Notes: a model not told the origin generated them from the letters alone. A DNA stretch of 64,000 nucleotides from Variovorax sp. SG517 (GCF_013376045.1 NZ_JABMJG010000006.1:186001-250000); one strand, 5' to 3'. Counted from the stretch's first letter, positions 52,234-61,814 are shown. Numbers and translations: made by a program.

Positions 52234-53193
52234 ATGACCACACCTCAGAACCCCTCGCGCAGAAACCTGATCGCATCCAGTGCGGCCGTTGCCACCGGCT
52301 CGCTCGCGATGGGCATGCACGGTGCCGCCGCGGGCGCCCCCGGTTCCGGCAACCGCGACCCGAAGATGACCAGCGACACCGTCACGATGAAGGACGGCAC
52401 GCGCATCTACTACAAGGACTGGGGCAGCGGCCCGGTGGTCACGTTCTCGCATGGCTGGCCCCTCAATGCCGACGCGTGGGACGGGCAGATGCACTTCCTG
52501 GCGCGCAACGGCTTTCGCGTCATCGCGCACGACCGCCGCGGCCACGGCCGCTCGACGCAATCGTCGTCGGGCAACGACATGAACGGCTACGCCGACGACC
52601 TGGCCGAATTGTTCAACGCGCTCGACCTGAAGAACGTCTCGATGGTCGGCCACTCCACTGGTGGCGGTGAGGTGGCCCGCTACATCGGCCGCCACGGTTC
52701 GAAGCGCGTGGCCAAGGCGGTGCTCATCGGCGCGGTGCCGCCGGTCATGGTGAAGTCGGCTTCGAATCCGGAGGGTCTGCCGATCGAGGTCTTCGACGGC
52801 ATCCGAGCGGGCGTGGCGGGAGACCGTTCCCAGTACTACAAGGACCTGGCCGTAGCCTTCTACGGCGCGAACCGCAGTGGCGCGAAAGTGTCGCAGGGTG
52901 TGCTCGACCAGTTCTGGCTCTGGAGCATGCAAAGCGGCCAGAAGAACGCCTACGAGTGCGTGAAGGCCTTCTCGGAAACCGACTTCACCGAGGATCTGAA
53001 GAAGTTCGACGTCCCCACCCTGATCATGCACGGCGAGGACGACCAGATCGTTCCCGTGCACGACTCCGCCAAGAAGTCCGCAAAGCTCATCAAGGGCGCC
53101 AGGGAAATCTACTATCCCGGCGCACCACATGGACTCACCGCGACGATGCAGGACAAGGTCAACGCGGACCTTCTTGCCTTCCTGCGCAGCTGA
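52234..53193 (+). CDS. Exported alpha/beta hydrolase, non-haem chloroperoxidase type
   Basis: 319 aa. Tat-type signal (SRRNLIASSAAVATGSL). Catalytic Ser141 in GHSTGGGEVARY, oxyanion SHGWPLNADAW, acid in GEDDQIVP, His in PHGLTATM. This set is typical of cofactor-free haloperoxidases/esterases. Strong AAAGGAAATC before the ATG. Followed 24 nt later by the ThuA-like gene. Confidence 0.9.
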   Translation: MTTPQNPSRRNLIASSAAVATGSLAMGMHGAAAGAPGSGNRDPKMTSDTVTMKDGTRIYYKDWGSGPVVTFSHGWPLNADAWDGQMHFLARNGFRVIAHDRRGHGRSTQSSSGNDMNGYADDLAELFNALDLKNVSMVGHSTGGGEVARYIGRHGSKRVAKAVLIGAVPPVMVKSASNPEGLPIEVFDGIRAGVAGDRSQYYKDLAVAFYGANRSGAKVSQGVLDQFWLWSMQSGQKNAYECVKAFSETDFTEDLKKFDVPTLIMHGEDDQIVPVHDSAKKSAKLIKGAREIYYPGAPHGLTATMQDKVNADLLAFLRS

Positions 53194-53217
53194 ACACGGT
53201 CATCCAACCCCTTCGCC

Positions 53218-54081
53218 ATGCTGAACCTCCTACTGCAGACCACGATCGAAGAACAGCCCGATGACTGGGACATCTCGCGCTTCAGCCGGCTGGCTTCATT
53301 CCTCGCCGCACTGAGAGACAAAGACGGGGGCCTTGCCTTCCGGGTGACCGCCCGCAACCGCACCCAACGCGGCACGCCGGACCCGGTGCTGTCGATCTTG
53401 GACGAATCGGACGTAGACCAACTCTGGCTTTTTGCGGTAGACGGGGGCGACGGCTTGACCGACGCAGACTGCATGGGAATCAGCCGGTTTCGCCGCCTTG
53501 GTGGCGCGCTCATGGTGACCCGGGACCACATGGACGTGGGAAGCTCCATCTGCAATCTGGGCGGCATCGGGGCCGCCCACTACTTCCACAGCCACAATCG
53601 AGAACCCGACGAGAGCCGGCACTGCGTCGACGACACCTACGCCACGAACATCTCCTGGCCCAACTACCACTCGGGCGCCAACGGCGATTTCCAGCGTGTT
53701 CGTTCGGTCGGCAGCATTCACCCCGTCATGCGCGACCGGCAGTCCTCGACCGGCGTCATCCAATACCTTCCCTCGCACCCGCACGAAGGGGTGGTCGGAG
53801 TGCCGGCGGATGATTCGACGGGTCGGGTGGTCGTCGAAGGACAGAGCCTCGTCTCGGGCCGACGCTTCAACATCGCCGTGGCGTTCGAGCGCTCGGAACA
53901 TGGTGGTCGCGCCATCGCGCAGTCGACCTTCCATCATTTCGCCGACTACAACTGGGATCCCGCCTGCGGCTGCCCGACCTTCGTGGCCGAATCGCCCGGC
54001 GACGGCATGGCGCGGTTCCCCGAGGCATTGCGCTCGACCAAGCAGTACGCCAGCAACCTCGCCTTCTGGCTCAGCGCCTGA
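53218..54081 (+). CDS. ThuA-like / class I glutamine-amidotransferase-like protein
   Basis: 287 aa. The N-terminal half has LLLQTTIEEQPDDWDISRFSRL and DVDQLWLFAVDGGDGLTD, a GATase1-like Rossmann fold. HFADYNWDPACGCPTFVAES and FPEALRSTKQYASNLAFWL near the end are recurrent in a family of unknown function often encoded beside hydrolases. No catalytic Cys elbow is obvious. Function unknown. Confidence 0.65.
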   Translation: MLNLLLQTTIEEQPDDWDISRFSRLASFLAALRDKDGGLAFRVTARNRTQRGTPDPVLSILDESDVDQLWLFAVDGGDGLTDADCMGISRFRRLGGALMVTRDHMDVGSSICNLGGIGAAHYFHSHNREPDESRHCVDDTYATNISWPNYHSGANGDFQRVRSVGSIHPVMRDRQSSTGVIQYLPSHPHEGVVGVPADDSTGRVVVEGQSLVSGRRFNIAVAFERSEHGGRAIAQSTFHHFADYNWDPACGCPTFVAESPGDGMARFPEALRSTKQYASNLAFWLSA

Positions 54082-54088
54082 GCCGGTC

Positions 54089-54802
54089 ATGCAAGACACA
54101 CTCCGCATCACCACCGGCGAGGGCGCCTTCTCGGCGTATGTCGCACGCCCCGCAAGCGCGGGCACAGGCGCAACCGCGCCGGCCATCGTCGTGATCCATG
54201 AAGTCTTCGGCGTCAATGCTGACATGCGGCAGTCGTGCGACGAACTCGCCGCGCACGGCTACCTGGCGATCTGTCCCGACCTGTTCTGGCGCATCGAGCC
54301 GGGCATCGACATGACCGATCGCACGGAAGCCGAGCTGGCGAAAGCCATGTCGCTCTACAACGCCTTCGACCTCGACGCCGGCGTGCGCGACATCGCCGCC
54401 ACCATCGCAACCGCACGCGCACTGCCTGAGTCGAACCACCGAGTCGGTCTCGTCGGCTACTGCCTCGGCGGCCTCATGAGCTACTTGACTACTGCTCGCG
54501 CAGCCGCTGATGCCGCGGTGGCCTACTACCCCGGCAATGCCGACAAGCACCTCGAGGAGGCAGGCGGCATCGGCAGCCTGCTGATGGTGCATCTCGCGGA
54601 AGAAGATGAGTACATCCCACCCGACGCACGCAGGCAGATCGTCGCAGCCCTGGGAAAGAGTCCGCAGGTGCAGCTCCACAGCTACCCGGGATGCCATCAC
54701 GCCTTCGCGCGACACCGCGGCACCGCCTATGACGCGCAGGCTGCAGGCCTCGCGAACGGCAGGACCCAGGCGTTCCTGGCCCAACACCTGAAGAGCGGCT
54801 GA
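54089..54802 (+). CDS. Dienelactone hydrolase
   Basis: 237 aa. Catalytic Cys125 in GYCLGG replaces the usual serine, with the family HEVFGVNADMR and YPGCHHAFAR segments (late His and acidic residue). It converts dienelactones to maleylacetate in chlorocatechol pathways, which would feed the maleylacetate-reductase-like gene at 63663. Start 7 nt after the upstream stop. Followed by a strong terminator. Confidence 0.9.
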   Translation: MQDTLRITTGEGAFSAYVARPASAGTGATAPAIVVIHEVFGVNADMRQSCDELAAHGYLAICPDLFWRIEPGIDMTDRTEAELAKAMSLYNAFDLDAGVRDIAATIATARALPESNHRVGLVGYCLGGLMSYLTTARAAADAAVAYYPGNADKHLEEAGGIGSLLMVHLAEEDEYIPPDARRQIVAALGKSPQVQLHSYPGCHHAFARHRGTAYDAQAAGLANGRTQAFLAQHLKSG

Positions 54803-54864
54803 GATTCGCCGCGCGCGGTACGTGGCTGCGATGGCCCTGGTCCTCTCCCACTTCTTTTCCTTAA

Positions 54865-54907
54865 TAAAAAAGCCGCTGGCGTGTGCACGACACGCCAGCG
54901 GCTTTTT
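54865..54907. terminator. Bidirectional rho-independent terminator
   Basis: AGCCGCTGGCGTG at 54871-54883 pairs with the complementary arm at 54891-54903, with an A-run before and a T-run after. It ends the dienelactone hydrolase operon (+) and the AhpD-like gene (-). Confidence 0.92.
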
Positions 54908-54910
54908 CGC

Positions 54911-55369
54911 TTATTCGAGCGGCTGCGTCGACGGAGGCGTGCGCATGCCAACGGCCATGCGGTTCCACGCGTTGATGGCGGCGATCGTCCAGCTCAACTC
55001 GACGATCTCCTGGTCACTGAACTGCTTCTTGAGCGCTTCGAAGGCCGTGTCCTGGTCACCGTGCTGGTCGGCAAGGCGCGTCAGTTCCTCGGCCCAGGCC
55101 AGTGCCGCGCGCTCGCGCTCGTTGTAAAAGCTGGTCTCGCGCCAGGTCGACAGGCTGTTCAGGCGCTGCCAGGTTTCACCGTGCTTGCGCAGGTCGCGCG
55201 CGTGCATGTCGAGGCAGAAGGCGCAGCCGTTGATCTGGGAGACGCGCGTCTGCACGAGTTCCATGAGCGAATGACCGAGCGAGGACTTCGCGATCGAGAC
55301 GTTGACGCCCGCCATCGCTTGATAGGACTTGGCAGAGACCTCGGTCCAGGGTAGTCGGGGTTGGTTCAT
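54911..55369 (-). CDS. AhpD-like / carboxymuconolactone decarboxylase family protein
   Basis: 152 aa. CxxC centre in INGCAFCLDMHARDL and helices TWRETSFY and ERAALAWAEELT. Close in length and motifs to the protein at 38058-38537. Start chosen at MNQPRLPW (55369) because the upstream part of the frame is out of family. Converges on the shared terminator. Confidence 0.9.
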   Translation of the reverse strand: MNQPRLPWTEVSAKSYQAMAGVNVSIAKSSLGHSLMELVQTRVSQINGCAFCLDMHARDLRKHGETWQRLNSLSTWRETSFYNERERAALAWAEELTRLADQHGDQDTAFEALKKQFSDQEIVELSWTIAAINAWNRMAVGMRTPPSTQPLE

Positions 55370-55601
55370 ATTGGATATTCCTTTTGGGACGGACAATGAA
55401 AAACGGGGCGCCTTGATGAGTGGCAAGCCCTTTGCTTGGCAGACGGACACATGCAGTGCGTCGTCTGGAAACACATTAAGGAATCGCTACCGCTCGCACT
55501 TCAGCCGTTGGTATGGCAACCACCTCCCCCTTTTGCAGGGGCTGCACATTGGAGGGAGAATCGAGTGCAATTCATCGTGCGCCCATCCGTTGGAGTCCAC
55601 C

Positions 55602-56225
55602 ATGCTGCGTCTCTATGACAGTCGCCTGTCCGGCAACTCATGGAAGGTCCGCATCCTCCTGAGCCAGCTTGGACTGCCTTACGAGCGTGTCACGCTCGAC
55701 ATCCGCAAAGGCGAAACGCGTGATCCTTCGTTTCGACGGATCAGCCGTTTTGCTCGAGTGCCCGTGCTCTTGCTGGAGGATGGCCGCCCCATCGTGGAAT
55801 CAGGCGCCATCCTGGTGCATCTCGCCGATGGCACCCGCTATTTGCCGGATGATCCACATCTTCGAACTGAAGTGATGAGCTGGCTCTTCTTCGAACAAGC
55901 CGATCTTCAGAAAAGTATTGCTACAGCACGCGTGCTCCACTTGTACGGACTCGCCAACGACCAGATGCAAGACATCGCGCGCTATCACGCCGACGGATAC
56001 CCTGCACTAGAGAAGTTGGACGAATGGCTTCTCCATCACACTTGGCTCGCTGGTGACAGCTACACCATCGCCGACCTCGCGGCTTCGGCCTATGTGTCGC
56101 TCGCCGAGCAAGGAGGCTACGCGATGGCGCGATTCTCTGGCATCGAGGCATGGGTGGCACGCGTGCAGGCCCAGCCTGGATGGGTACCTCTGCTTCACGG
56201 GGAGGGCACCTCGTCCAGCGCCTGA
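55602..56225 (+). CDS. Glutathione S-transferase
   Basis: 207 aa. N-terminal thioredoxin-like fold (LYDSRLSGNSWKVRILLSQL) with cis-Pro segment VPVLLLEDG and ESGAILVHLA; alpha C-terminal domain with NCap-like AGDSYTIADLAA. Cytosolic. GGAG lies 6 nt before the ATG. First gene of the run leading to the LinD-like GST. Confidence 0.9.
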   Translation: MLRLYDSRLSGNSWKVRILLSQLGLPYERVTLDIRKGETRDPSFRRISRFARVPVLLLEDGRPIVESGAILVHLADGTRYLPDDPHLRTEVMSWLFFEQADLQKSIATARVLHLYGLANDQMQDIARYHADGYPALEKLDEWLLHHTWLAGDSYTIADLAASAYVSLAEQGGYAMARFSGIEAWVARVQAQPGWVPLLHGEGTSSSA

Positions 56226-56272
56226 GTGCCGCCATCGTTCGGATTTCAGGGACCGAGCGTGCAAGCTTTGCC

Positions 56273-56304
56273 GCCTTCTCACCTCTGACCAAGCTGCCTA
56301 CGAT
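56273..56304 (+). promoter_or_regulatory. Shared promoter-like element (copy J)
   Basis: GCCTTCT, 17 nt, CCTACGAT, 86 nt upstream of the LinD-like gene. Confidence 0.62.
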
Positions 56305-56389
56305 TTGATTGCCTTCAACGCGTCGTTGAACGCAACCCCGCCGATCGATAGTTGCTGCGCCTGCCTCGCAGGCCGCCAAGAGGACCGTG

Positions 56390-57439
56390 ATGACGAACAC
56401 CGAACCGCTGATGGAAATGGCCGCCGCCGCACGCGCTGCCGTGCTCGACCTGAACCGAATCACCGTCGTGGGCGGCAGCCCGGATCCACGGTTCGAACTG
56501 TTCCATGCGGCAAGCTCCCTGTGCTCGCAGAAGGTCCGCACGGTACTCAACGAGAAAGCGCTTTCCTACCGTTCCAACGACATGCGCATCCTGGGTTCGA
56601 TGGAGCCCACCGGACTGGTGCCGGCCGAGCACTACAGCCCCGCCTACATCCGACTACGGCTGGTCGCCGCAAGAGAGTTGGGGCGCGGTTTCGTCTCCGG
56701 GTATAGCGGACGCACCTCCGTGGAGACGGAAGGGTTCGATCCCTGCGTCGTGCCGCTGCTGGTCGACCATCAGGAAGGCCGGGTGGTCGCCGATTCGCAG
56801 CGCATCTGCTGCTACCTCGATGCTGTGGACCGCCAGCCGGTGCAACTGATTCCCGACGATCCCGCTTCACGCGAGGAGGTGATGCGTCAGGTCGGCATCG
56901 TCGACCGGATTCCCAACGGCGCGCTGCTCTATGGCTTCCATCCCGACGCCGACCTCAGGCCCGAAGCGCTCAAGACCTCGATGCGAACGGTCTATCACTA
57001 CAAGGTCATCGCGCTCGAGCGGCTGATCGCCGATAACGCCGGCGATCCCGAGCTGGTGGCCGCCTATCGCGCCAAGATCACGAAGGAAATCGGTGGCAAG
57101 CAGGTGTGTCACGATCCGGAGTTCCAGCGTGCCGCACGCCGTCGCGTCAGCCAGTTGCTGGAGAATCTCGAACTCGACCTGGGCAAGGGCTCTTTCGGCT
57201 GCATCAACGGCCACCCCTTCTCGCTCGCGGACGTACTGTGGGGCGTCAATCTCGTACGCATCAACTACCTGGGACTCTCCTCGCTGTGGGAAGCCCTGCC
57301 CGGTGTTGCTCGCTACTTCGAAGTGCTTTGCAAACGGCGCTCGCTGTGCGAGGAAGCGATCGGGGCCTCGATCGCCTCGATGCCGCACTCGCGCTTCATG
57401 GATTCCGTGGCCAGCTGCCTGGCTGAAGCCACGGCCTGA
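56390..57439 (+). CDS. LinD-like GST (dichlorohydroquinone reductive dehalogenase family)
   Basis: 349 aa, longer than ordinary GSTs and equal in length to LinD. The N-terminal FELFHAASSLCSQKVRTVL with Cys45, the SVETEGFDPCVVPLLVDH segment and GALLYGFHPDADLRPEAL agree with LinD as I remember it, the glutathione-dependent enzyme that removes chlorine from 2,5-dichlorohydroquinone. A hydroquinone dioxygenase and a maleylacetate-reductase-like gene follow within 7 kb. The substrate may be another halogenated or alkylated hydroquinone. The ATG at 56390 follows AGAGGA. Confidence 0.85.
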   Translation: MTNTEPLMEMAAAARAAVLDLNRITVVGGSPDPRFELFHAASSLCSQKVRTVLNEKALSYRSNDMRILGSMEPTGLVPAEHYSPAYIRLRLVAARELGRGFVSGYSGRTSVETEGFDPCVVPLLVDHQEGRVVADSQRICCYLDAVDRQPVQLIPDDPASREEVMRQVGIVDRIPNGALLYGFHPDADLRPEALKTSMRTVYHYKVIALERLIADNAGDPELVAAYRAKITKEIGGKQVCHDPEFQRAARRRVSQLLENLELDLGKGSFGCINGHPFSLADVLWGVNLVRINYLGLSSLWEALPGVARYFEVLCKRRSLCEEAIGASIASMPHSRFMDSVASCLAEATA

Positions 57440-57582
57440 ACTTCACGGCGGCGCACGCCTCGCCCCCCCGCGTCCGCTGCATTTCCCGCCCCATCGATCG
57501 TCACGTCTTTCATGACGGAGATGGACACGCACGTACCTTGCAAACCGTTGGGCCACCCATTCCGCCTGTGCCCCTGACTGCC

Positions 57583-58977
57583 ATGACAAACAAGAGCGAT
57601 CACCGTCCTGTAGGCGCCATCCCTCGCGCCCCTGGCCTTCGCAGCGCGTTGCAGGCGCTGGCCCAGCGGCACATCACGGTGTCGGGCTTGGTCGAGCAGG
57701 CGCTCGACGCGGCGGAGTCTTCCAAGCGCATCCTTCGTGCATTCGCCGCTATCGACGAGGAGGGTGCCCTGCGCGCCGCGCGGGAGAGCGAGCGGCGCTA
57801 CGCGGAAGGACGCACGCGCCCCCTCGAAGGACTGATCGTCGGCGTCAAGGACCTGATCGACACACAGGGCCTCGAAACCAGCTACGGCTCGGCGGCCTGG
57901 CGCGGCCACGTCCCCACCACCGATGCGGACCTGGTGACTTCGCTTCGCGAGCGCGGCGCGATCGTTCTCGGCAAGACCACTACGCACGAGTTCGCGTGGG
58001 GCGTCACCACATCCAGCACGGTTTTCGGCGACACGCTGAATCCGCTGTACCCGACGCGCATTCCCGGCGGATCCAGCGGTGGCGCGGCCGCGGCCATCGC
58101 CTACGGTGCCGTGGCGGCGGGACTGGGCACCGACACCGGTGGATCGGTGCGGATTCCGGCGGCGCTTTGCGGCGTCGCAGGCTTCAAGCCGACGTACGGC
58201 GTGCTCCCGACGCGAGGGATATTTCCGCTGGCCCCCTCGCTGGACCACCCGGGACTTCTGGGCGAGACGGTCGACGACATTGCCATCCTGGCCGGCGCCT
58301 TTTCCATCGATGCGCTCGGAGACCGGAGCTTCTCCCGAGCCCGCCTCGGCGTACTCCGGGAGGTGCCGCCCGTGCCGGCGACCGCGGAGGTGGCATCGGC
58401 CTTCGATGCGGCCGTCACGACACTCGGCGAGTTCTTCGCCTGTGTGAACGTCGAAGCCGAAGGGCTGTTCGACGGCGCCTACGAGGCCTTCGCACACATC
58501 GTGCTGACTGAAGGGGGTGCCGGGCACTTCAGGCACAACGATGCGGACCGGATTGCCGCGCACTACAGCCGCGAAACCGTGGAGCGCCTCGAACGCGCCA
58601 AGGCGATGACGCTCGGCGAATATGCCATCGCCCATCAGACCCGAAGAGACTTCACAGCCAGGCTGCACCGCGCCATGGCTCGCGTCGATGTCCTCGTGCT
58701 CCCGACGTGCCCCTGCACCGCGCCGGCTCTGCATGAAAGCTCGATCCGCATCGGCGCGTGGACTGGCACCGTGCGCGAGGCCCTGATGGCCTACACCGCA
58801 CCTTTCAACGTCGCGGGGTTTCCAGCGATCTCGATACCCCTCGCACCGCGCGACGGTCAGTTGCCTTCCGCGCTGCAGATCGTCGCCAGGCCGGGCCATG
58901 ACGGCGCGCTCCTGCAGGTGGCGCGGCAGATGGAACAGCTGCTTCGCACCGAAGCCCCCGCATCACCGATGCGCTGA
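57583..58977 (+). CDS. Amidase (amidase signature family)
   Basis: 464 aa. The Ser-cisSer-Lys triad is visible: Lys89 (GVKDL), Ser164 or Ser165 (GGSSGG) and Ser188 (GTDTGGSVRIP). Cleaves amides to acid and ammonia, in the cytosol. The ATG at 57583 is preferred over a TTG at 57538. It may release a carboxylic acid or phenol before the ring-cleavage steps; substrate unknown. Confidence 0.9.
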   Translation: MTNKSDHRPVGAIPRAPGLRSALQALAQRHITVSGLVEQALDAAESSKRILRAFAAIDEEGALRAARESERRYAEGRTRPLEGLIVGVKDLIDTQGLETSYGSAAWRGHVPTTDADLVTSLRERGAIVLGKTTTHEFAWGVTTSSTVFGDTLNPLYPTRIPGGSSGGAAAAIAYGAVAAGLGTDTGGSVRIPAALCGVAGFKPTYGVLPTRGIFPLAPSLDHPGLLGETVDDIAILAGAFSIDALGDRSFSRARLGVLREVPPVPATAEVASAFDAAVTTLGEFFACVNVEAEGLFDGAYEAFAHIVLTEGGAGHFRHNDADRIAAHYSRETVERLERAKAMTLGEYAIAHQTRRDFTARLHRAMARVDVLVLPTCPCTAPALHESSIRIGAWTGTVREALMAYTAPFNVAGFPAISIPLAPRDGQLPSALQIVARPGHDGALLQVARQMEQLLRTEAPASPMR

Positions 58978-59005
58978 CAGATCCCCACGGAAACAGGAGC
59001 ACAAG

Positions 59006-59902
59006 ATGAGCAACACCACGCAATCCACGGACCGCCCCACGCCTGGCACCACGCCCCCCGGCCAGACACCCTACAGCGCATGGATACAAACCGATACGCT
59101 GCATTCGCTGCAGCGCACTGTCAGCGACCATCCCGGCGAACATGCATGGATCACCCACGTACAGGTGTCGGAACTCTACTGGATGCTCATCATCAAGGAG
59201 ATGCAATCGGCGCAGCGCTTCCTGCGTGCTGGCGATCTGCCGCAGGCCTACAGGACGCTGCAACGCGTCTCGGCCCACCATGCACCGCTGGACGCGATCT
59301 GGCGCTCGATCGACTGGATGACGCCCAACGATCTGCTGGCCATACTTTCACGCGCCGTCGGCACCTATGGCCAGGACACGGCCCTGCAAGGCTGGACCTA
59401 CCGGCAGATGGTCTATCTGTTCGGCATCAAGCAGGCCGTGCACCTGCAGCACTTTGAGCCGCAACCGCAGCGCCTGGCGCAGCTGCGCCAGGCGCTGGCC
59501 GAGCCCAGCCTCTACGACGACGTGCTCGCCTACTTGCAGCGGCGCGGCATGAACGTGCCCCGCGCGCTGCTCGAACGCGATGTGAGCGCACCCTATGCCC
59601 CGAGCAAGGAAGTCGAGCAGGTGTGGCGCGACATCTATGCGGCGCCGGACAAGCACTCCGAGCTTCAGCAACTCGGCGAAGTGCTGGCCGACATCGCACA
59701 GGGCTTCTGCAACTGGAAGTTCCGGCACCTGATGGCCACGCGCCGCACCTTCGGTGCGCGGCCGGCCTACTTCGGCACCGAAGGCGTCGCGTGGCTCATG
59801 CCCACGCTCGAGGAGATTCCGTTCCCCGAGCTCTGGTCGTCGCGCACCTTCATCGGCGATCCGCCGCCCGTGTGTCCGCACATGGCTGGACAACGCCGCT
59901 GA
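59006..59902 (+). CDS. Tryptophan 2,3-dioxygenase family protein with changed active site
   Basis: 298 aa. Haem-ligand His241 (FRHLMATRRTFG) and the carboxylate-binding Arg133 (TYRQMVYLFG) of TDO are kept, but the catalytic His of the HQxxELW motif reads ITHVQVSELY, with Val52 at that position. The usual SLQYRYIEF signature is weak (ALQGWTYRQM). So it is probably a haem protein of the TDO superfamily with another substrate, for example an indole or quinol. AGGAG before the ATG. Sits inside the hydroquinone gene set. Confidence 0.78.
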   Translation: MSNTTQSTDRPTPGTTPPGQTPYSAWIQTDTLHSLQRTVSDHPGEHAWITHVQVSELYWMLIIKEMQSAQRFLRAGDLPQAYRTLQRVSAHHAPLDAIWRSIDWMTPNDLLAILSRAVGTYGQDTALQGWTYRQMVYLFGIKQAVHLQHFEPQPQRLAQLRQALAEPSLYDDVLAYLQRRGMNVPRALLERDVSAPYAPSKEVEQVWRDIYAAPDKHSELQQLGEVLADIAQGFCNWKFRHLMATRRTFGARPAYFGTEGVAWLMPTLEEIPFPELWSSRTFIGDPPPVCPHMAGQRR

Positions 59903-59960
59903 AAGTGTTCGCGGGCTCCCGGTCGTTCGCGATTCCGGGACCCAATGTGCAAGCAATGGG

Positions 59961-59992
59961 GTCTTCCCGGGCAGCCGGGGCGTACCTACGAT
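59961..59992 (+). promoter_or_regulatory. Shared promoter-like element (copy K)
   Basis: GTCTTCC, 17 nt, CCTACGAT, 38 nt upstream of the nitroreductase gene. Confidence 0.7.
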
Positions 59993-60029
59993 TTCCAACC
60001 ATCCACCGCGAAAGCGAGAAAGACGAGCC

Positions 60030-60746
60030 ATGTCAGCCAACCTCTTGATGGAGCCTACGCCCATGCACACGACGCCGTTCATCGACGACCTGATCCGGGA
60101 GCGACGCAGCAAGCGCGGCTTCGTCGACCGCGCCGTTCCGCTCGATGTGGTGAAGGACATTCTCTCGGTGGCCAAGTATGCGCCGAGCTCGAGCAACACG
60201 CAGCCCTGGCGCTGCTACGTCGTGACCGGTGAGGCCCGCGAGCGCGTCACCAAGGCCGCAGTGGCGGAGTTCCGCGCCAACCACGACAAGCTGGCGCCGG
60301 AGTACCCGTTCTTCCCGCAGCCCCTGCACGAGCCCTATTCGACGCGGTTCAACACCTTCCGCGGCCAGCTTGGCGACGCACAGGGCGTGCACCGCAGCGA
60401 CAAGGTCGGGCGCATGCGCGACGTGGAGCGCCAGTTCCTCTTCTTCGACGCGCCAGTGGGCATCATCTTCACCATGGACCGCCGCCTGGAGTGGGCCAGC
60501 TTCCTGTGCTACGGCTGCTTCCTGCAGAACGTCATGCTGGCTGCCAAGGGACGGGACCTCGACACGTGCCCGCAGCAGATCTGGTCGCTGCAGCACCACG
60601 TGCTGCGCGCCGAGCTCGGCATCCCGGCCGACGAAATGGTGATCGCCGGCATGTCGATGGGCTGGGCCGACAACGACCTGCCCGAGAACCGCATGACCCT
60701 GCAGAAGCACGAAGTCGAGAGTTTCGCGTCATTCATCGAGCAGTGA
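60030..60746 (+). CDS. Nitroreductase family protein
   Basis: 238 aa. RRSKRGFVDRAVPLDVVKDI and SSSNTQPWRCYVV give the FMN site, and GMSMGWADNDLP the C-terminal loop. Resembles the MhqN-type nitroreductases that sit beside MhqO dioxygenases in quinone-stress operons. May reduce nitro groups or quinones. Followed 65 nt later by the dioxygenase gene. Confidence 0.88.
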   Translation: MSANLLMEPTPMHTTPFIDDLIRERRSKRGFVDRAVPLDVVKDILSVAKYAPSSSNTQPWRCYVVTGEARERVTKAAVAEFRANHDKLAPEYPFFPQPLHEPYSTRFNTFRGQLGDAQGVHRSDKVGRMRDVERQFLFFDAPVGIIFTMDRRLEWASFLCYGCFLQNVMLAAKGRDLDTCPQQIWSLQHHVLRAELGIPADEMVIAGMSMGWADNDLPENRMTLQKHEVESFASFIEQ

Positions 60747-60811
60747 CGAACCACCCTGCCGCCATCGCGACGGTCGCATCCATCCGCATCCAACAAGAGA
60801 GGACTCATCCC

Positions 60812-61762
60812 ATGTCGATCATCAAAGGCTTCCACCACCTGACGGCCTGCGTCAGCGGTGCTCAGGAAGACGTGGACTTCTACGTCAAGCTGCTAGGCCA
60901 GAGCCTGGTCAAGAAAACGGTGCTGCTGGACGGCGAGGACCCCGTCTACCACCTCTACTACGGCAACGCCCAGGGCGATGCCGGCACGCTGGTGACCTCG
61001 TTCCCCTTCCGGCAGAAGGGCGTGAAGGGCCGTCGCGGCTCGGGCCAGATCAAGGTGATCAACTACTCGGTGCCGGCAGGCTCGCTTCACTTCTGGCGCG
61101 ATCGCTTCCGCGCCCACGGCGTGACCTTCGATGCCGACGTGGTCGAGCGCTTCGGTGAGCAGCGGCAGCGCTTCCAGCACCCATGCGGCATCGAGTTCGA
61201 CCTGGTAGCGTCCGACCGCGACACGCGCCCTCCGTGCACGGCCGAGGACATTCCCGCCCAATACGCGATCCGCGGCGTGCACAGCATCACGCTGTCGCTG
61301 CGCGAGGTGGCCGAATCGATCATCTTCATGCAGGACGCCCTGGCGTTCCGCTATGTCGGCGAGTCGGGCCCGCACCACCGATTCGAGACCGCCGATGGCG
61401 TACCCGGCACGATCGTCGAGTTCCTGCACGAGCCGGACCGGCTGCAGGGCTCGTCGATCTACGGCGAGGGCACCATCCACCACGTCGCCTTCGCGGTGGA
61501 CAACGTGGAGCAGCAGATGCAGATCAAGGAAAAGCTGATGTCGATGGGTCACATCGACACATCCGAGTCGGTCAACCGCAACTACTTCCGCTCGATGTAT
61601 TTCAAGATGCCCGGCGGCGTGATGTTCGAGGCCGCCACCACCGACATCGGTTTCGCGATCGACGAGGAACCCGGTCATTTCGGCTCGGAGTTCCAGCTGC
61701 CTCCATGGCTGCGCGCCCGCAGGGACGAACTGCTGGGCCGCCTGGAACCCATCACGGTCTGA
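60812..61762 (+). CDS. Hydroquinone ring-cleavage dioxygenase (LinE/PcpA/MhqO family)
   Basis: 316 aa, two VOC modules. Fe(II) ligands by position: His9 (FHHLTA), His224 (IHHVAF) and Glu273 (MFEA). Highly similar in layout to PcpA and LinE, including LVKKTVLLDG, GSGQIKV, FLHEPDRLQG and PGGVMFEA. These enzymes open hydroquinone, or chloro- or methyl-hydroquinone, between C1 and C2 to give acylchlorides or maleylacetate-type products. Central enzyme of the cluster. Confidence 0.9.
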   Translation: MSIIKGFHHLTACVSGAQEDVDFYVKLLGQSLVKKTVLLDGEDPVYHLYYGNAQGDAGTLVTSFPFRQKGVKGRRGSGQIKVINYSVPAGSLHFWRDRFRAHGVTFDADVVERFGEQRQRFQHPCGIEFDLVASDRDTRPPCTAEDIPAQYAIRGVHSITLSLREVAESIIFMQDALAFRYVGESGPHHRFETADGVPGTIVEFLHEPDRLQGSSIYGEGTIHHVAFAVDNVEQQMQIKEKLMSMGHIDTSESVNRNYFRSMYFKMPGGVMFEAATTDIGFAIDEEPGHFGSEFQLPPWLRARRDELLGRLEPITV

Positions 61763-61788
61763 GCGCCGCCCGCTCTTCCACGACGCCT

Positions 61789-61809
61789 CCCGGAGCAGGC
61801 AGCTCCGGG
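61789..61809. other. Hairpin between dioxygenase and quinone reductase genes
   Basis: CCCGGAGC (61789-61796), five bases, GCTCCGGG (61802-61809), followed after about 10 nt by a T-rich stretch. Could be a weak terminator or attenuator. Confidence 0.5.
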
Positions 61810-61814
61810 GAAGC

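Noticed and set aside
57313..58899. 528-codon minus-strand open frame
   Set aside because: Antisense to the amidase and LinD-like genes, whose catalytic motifs are clear.
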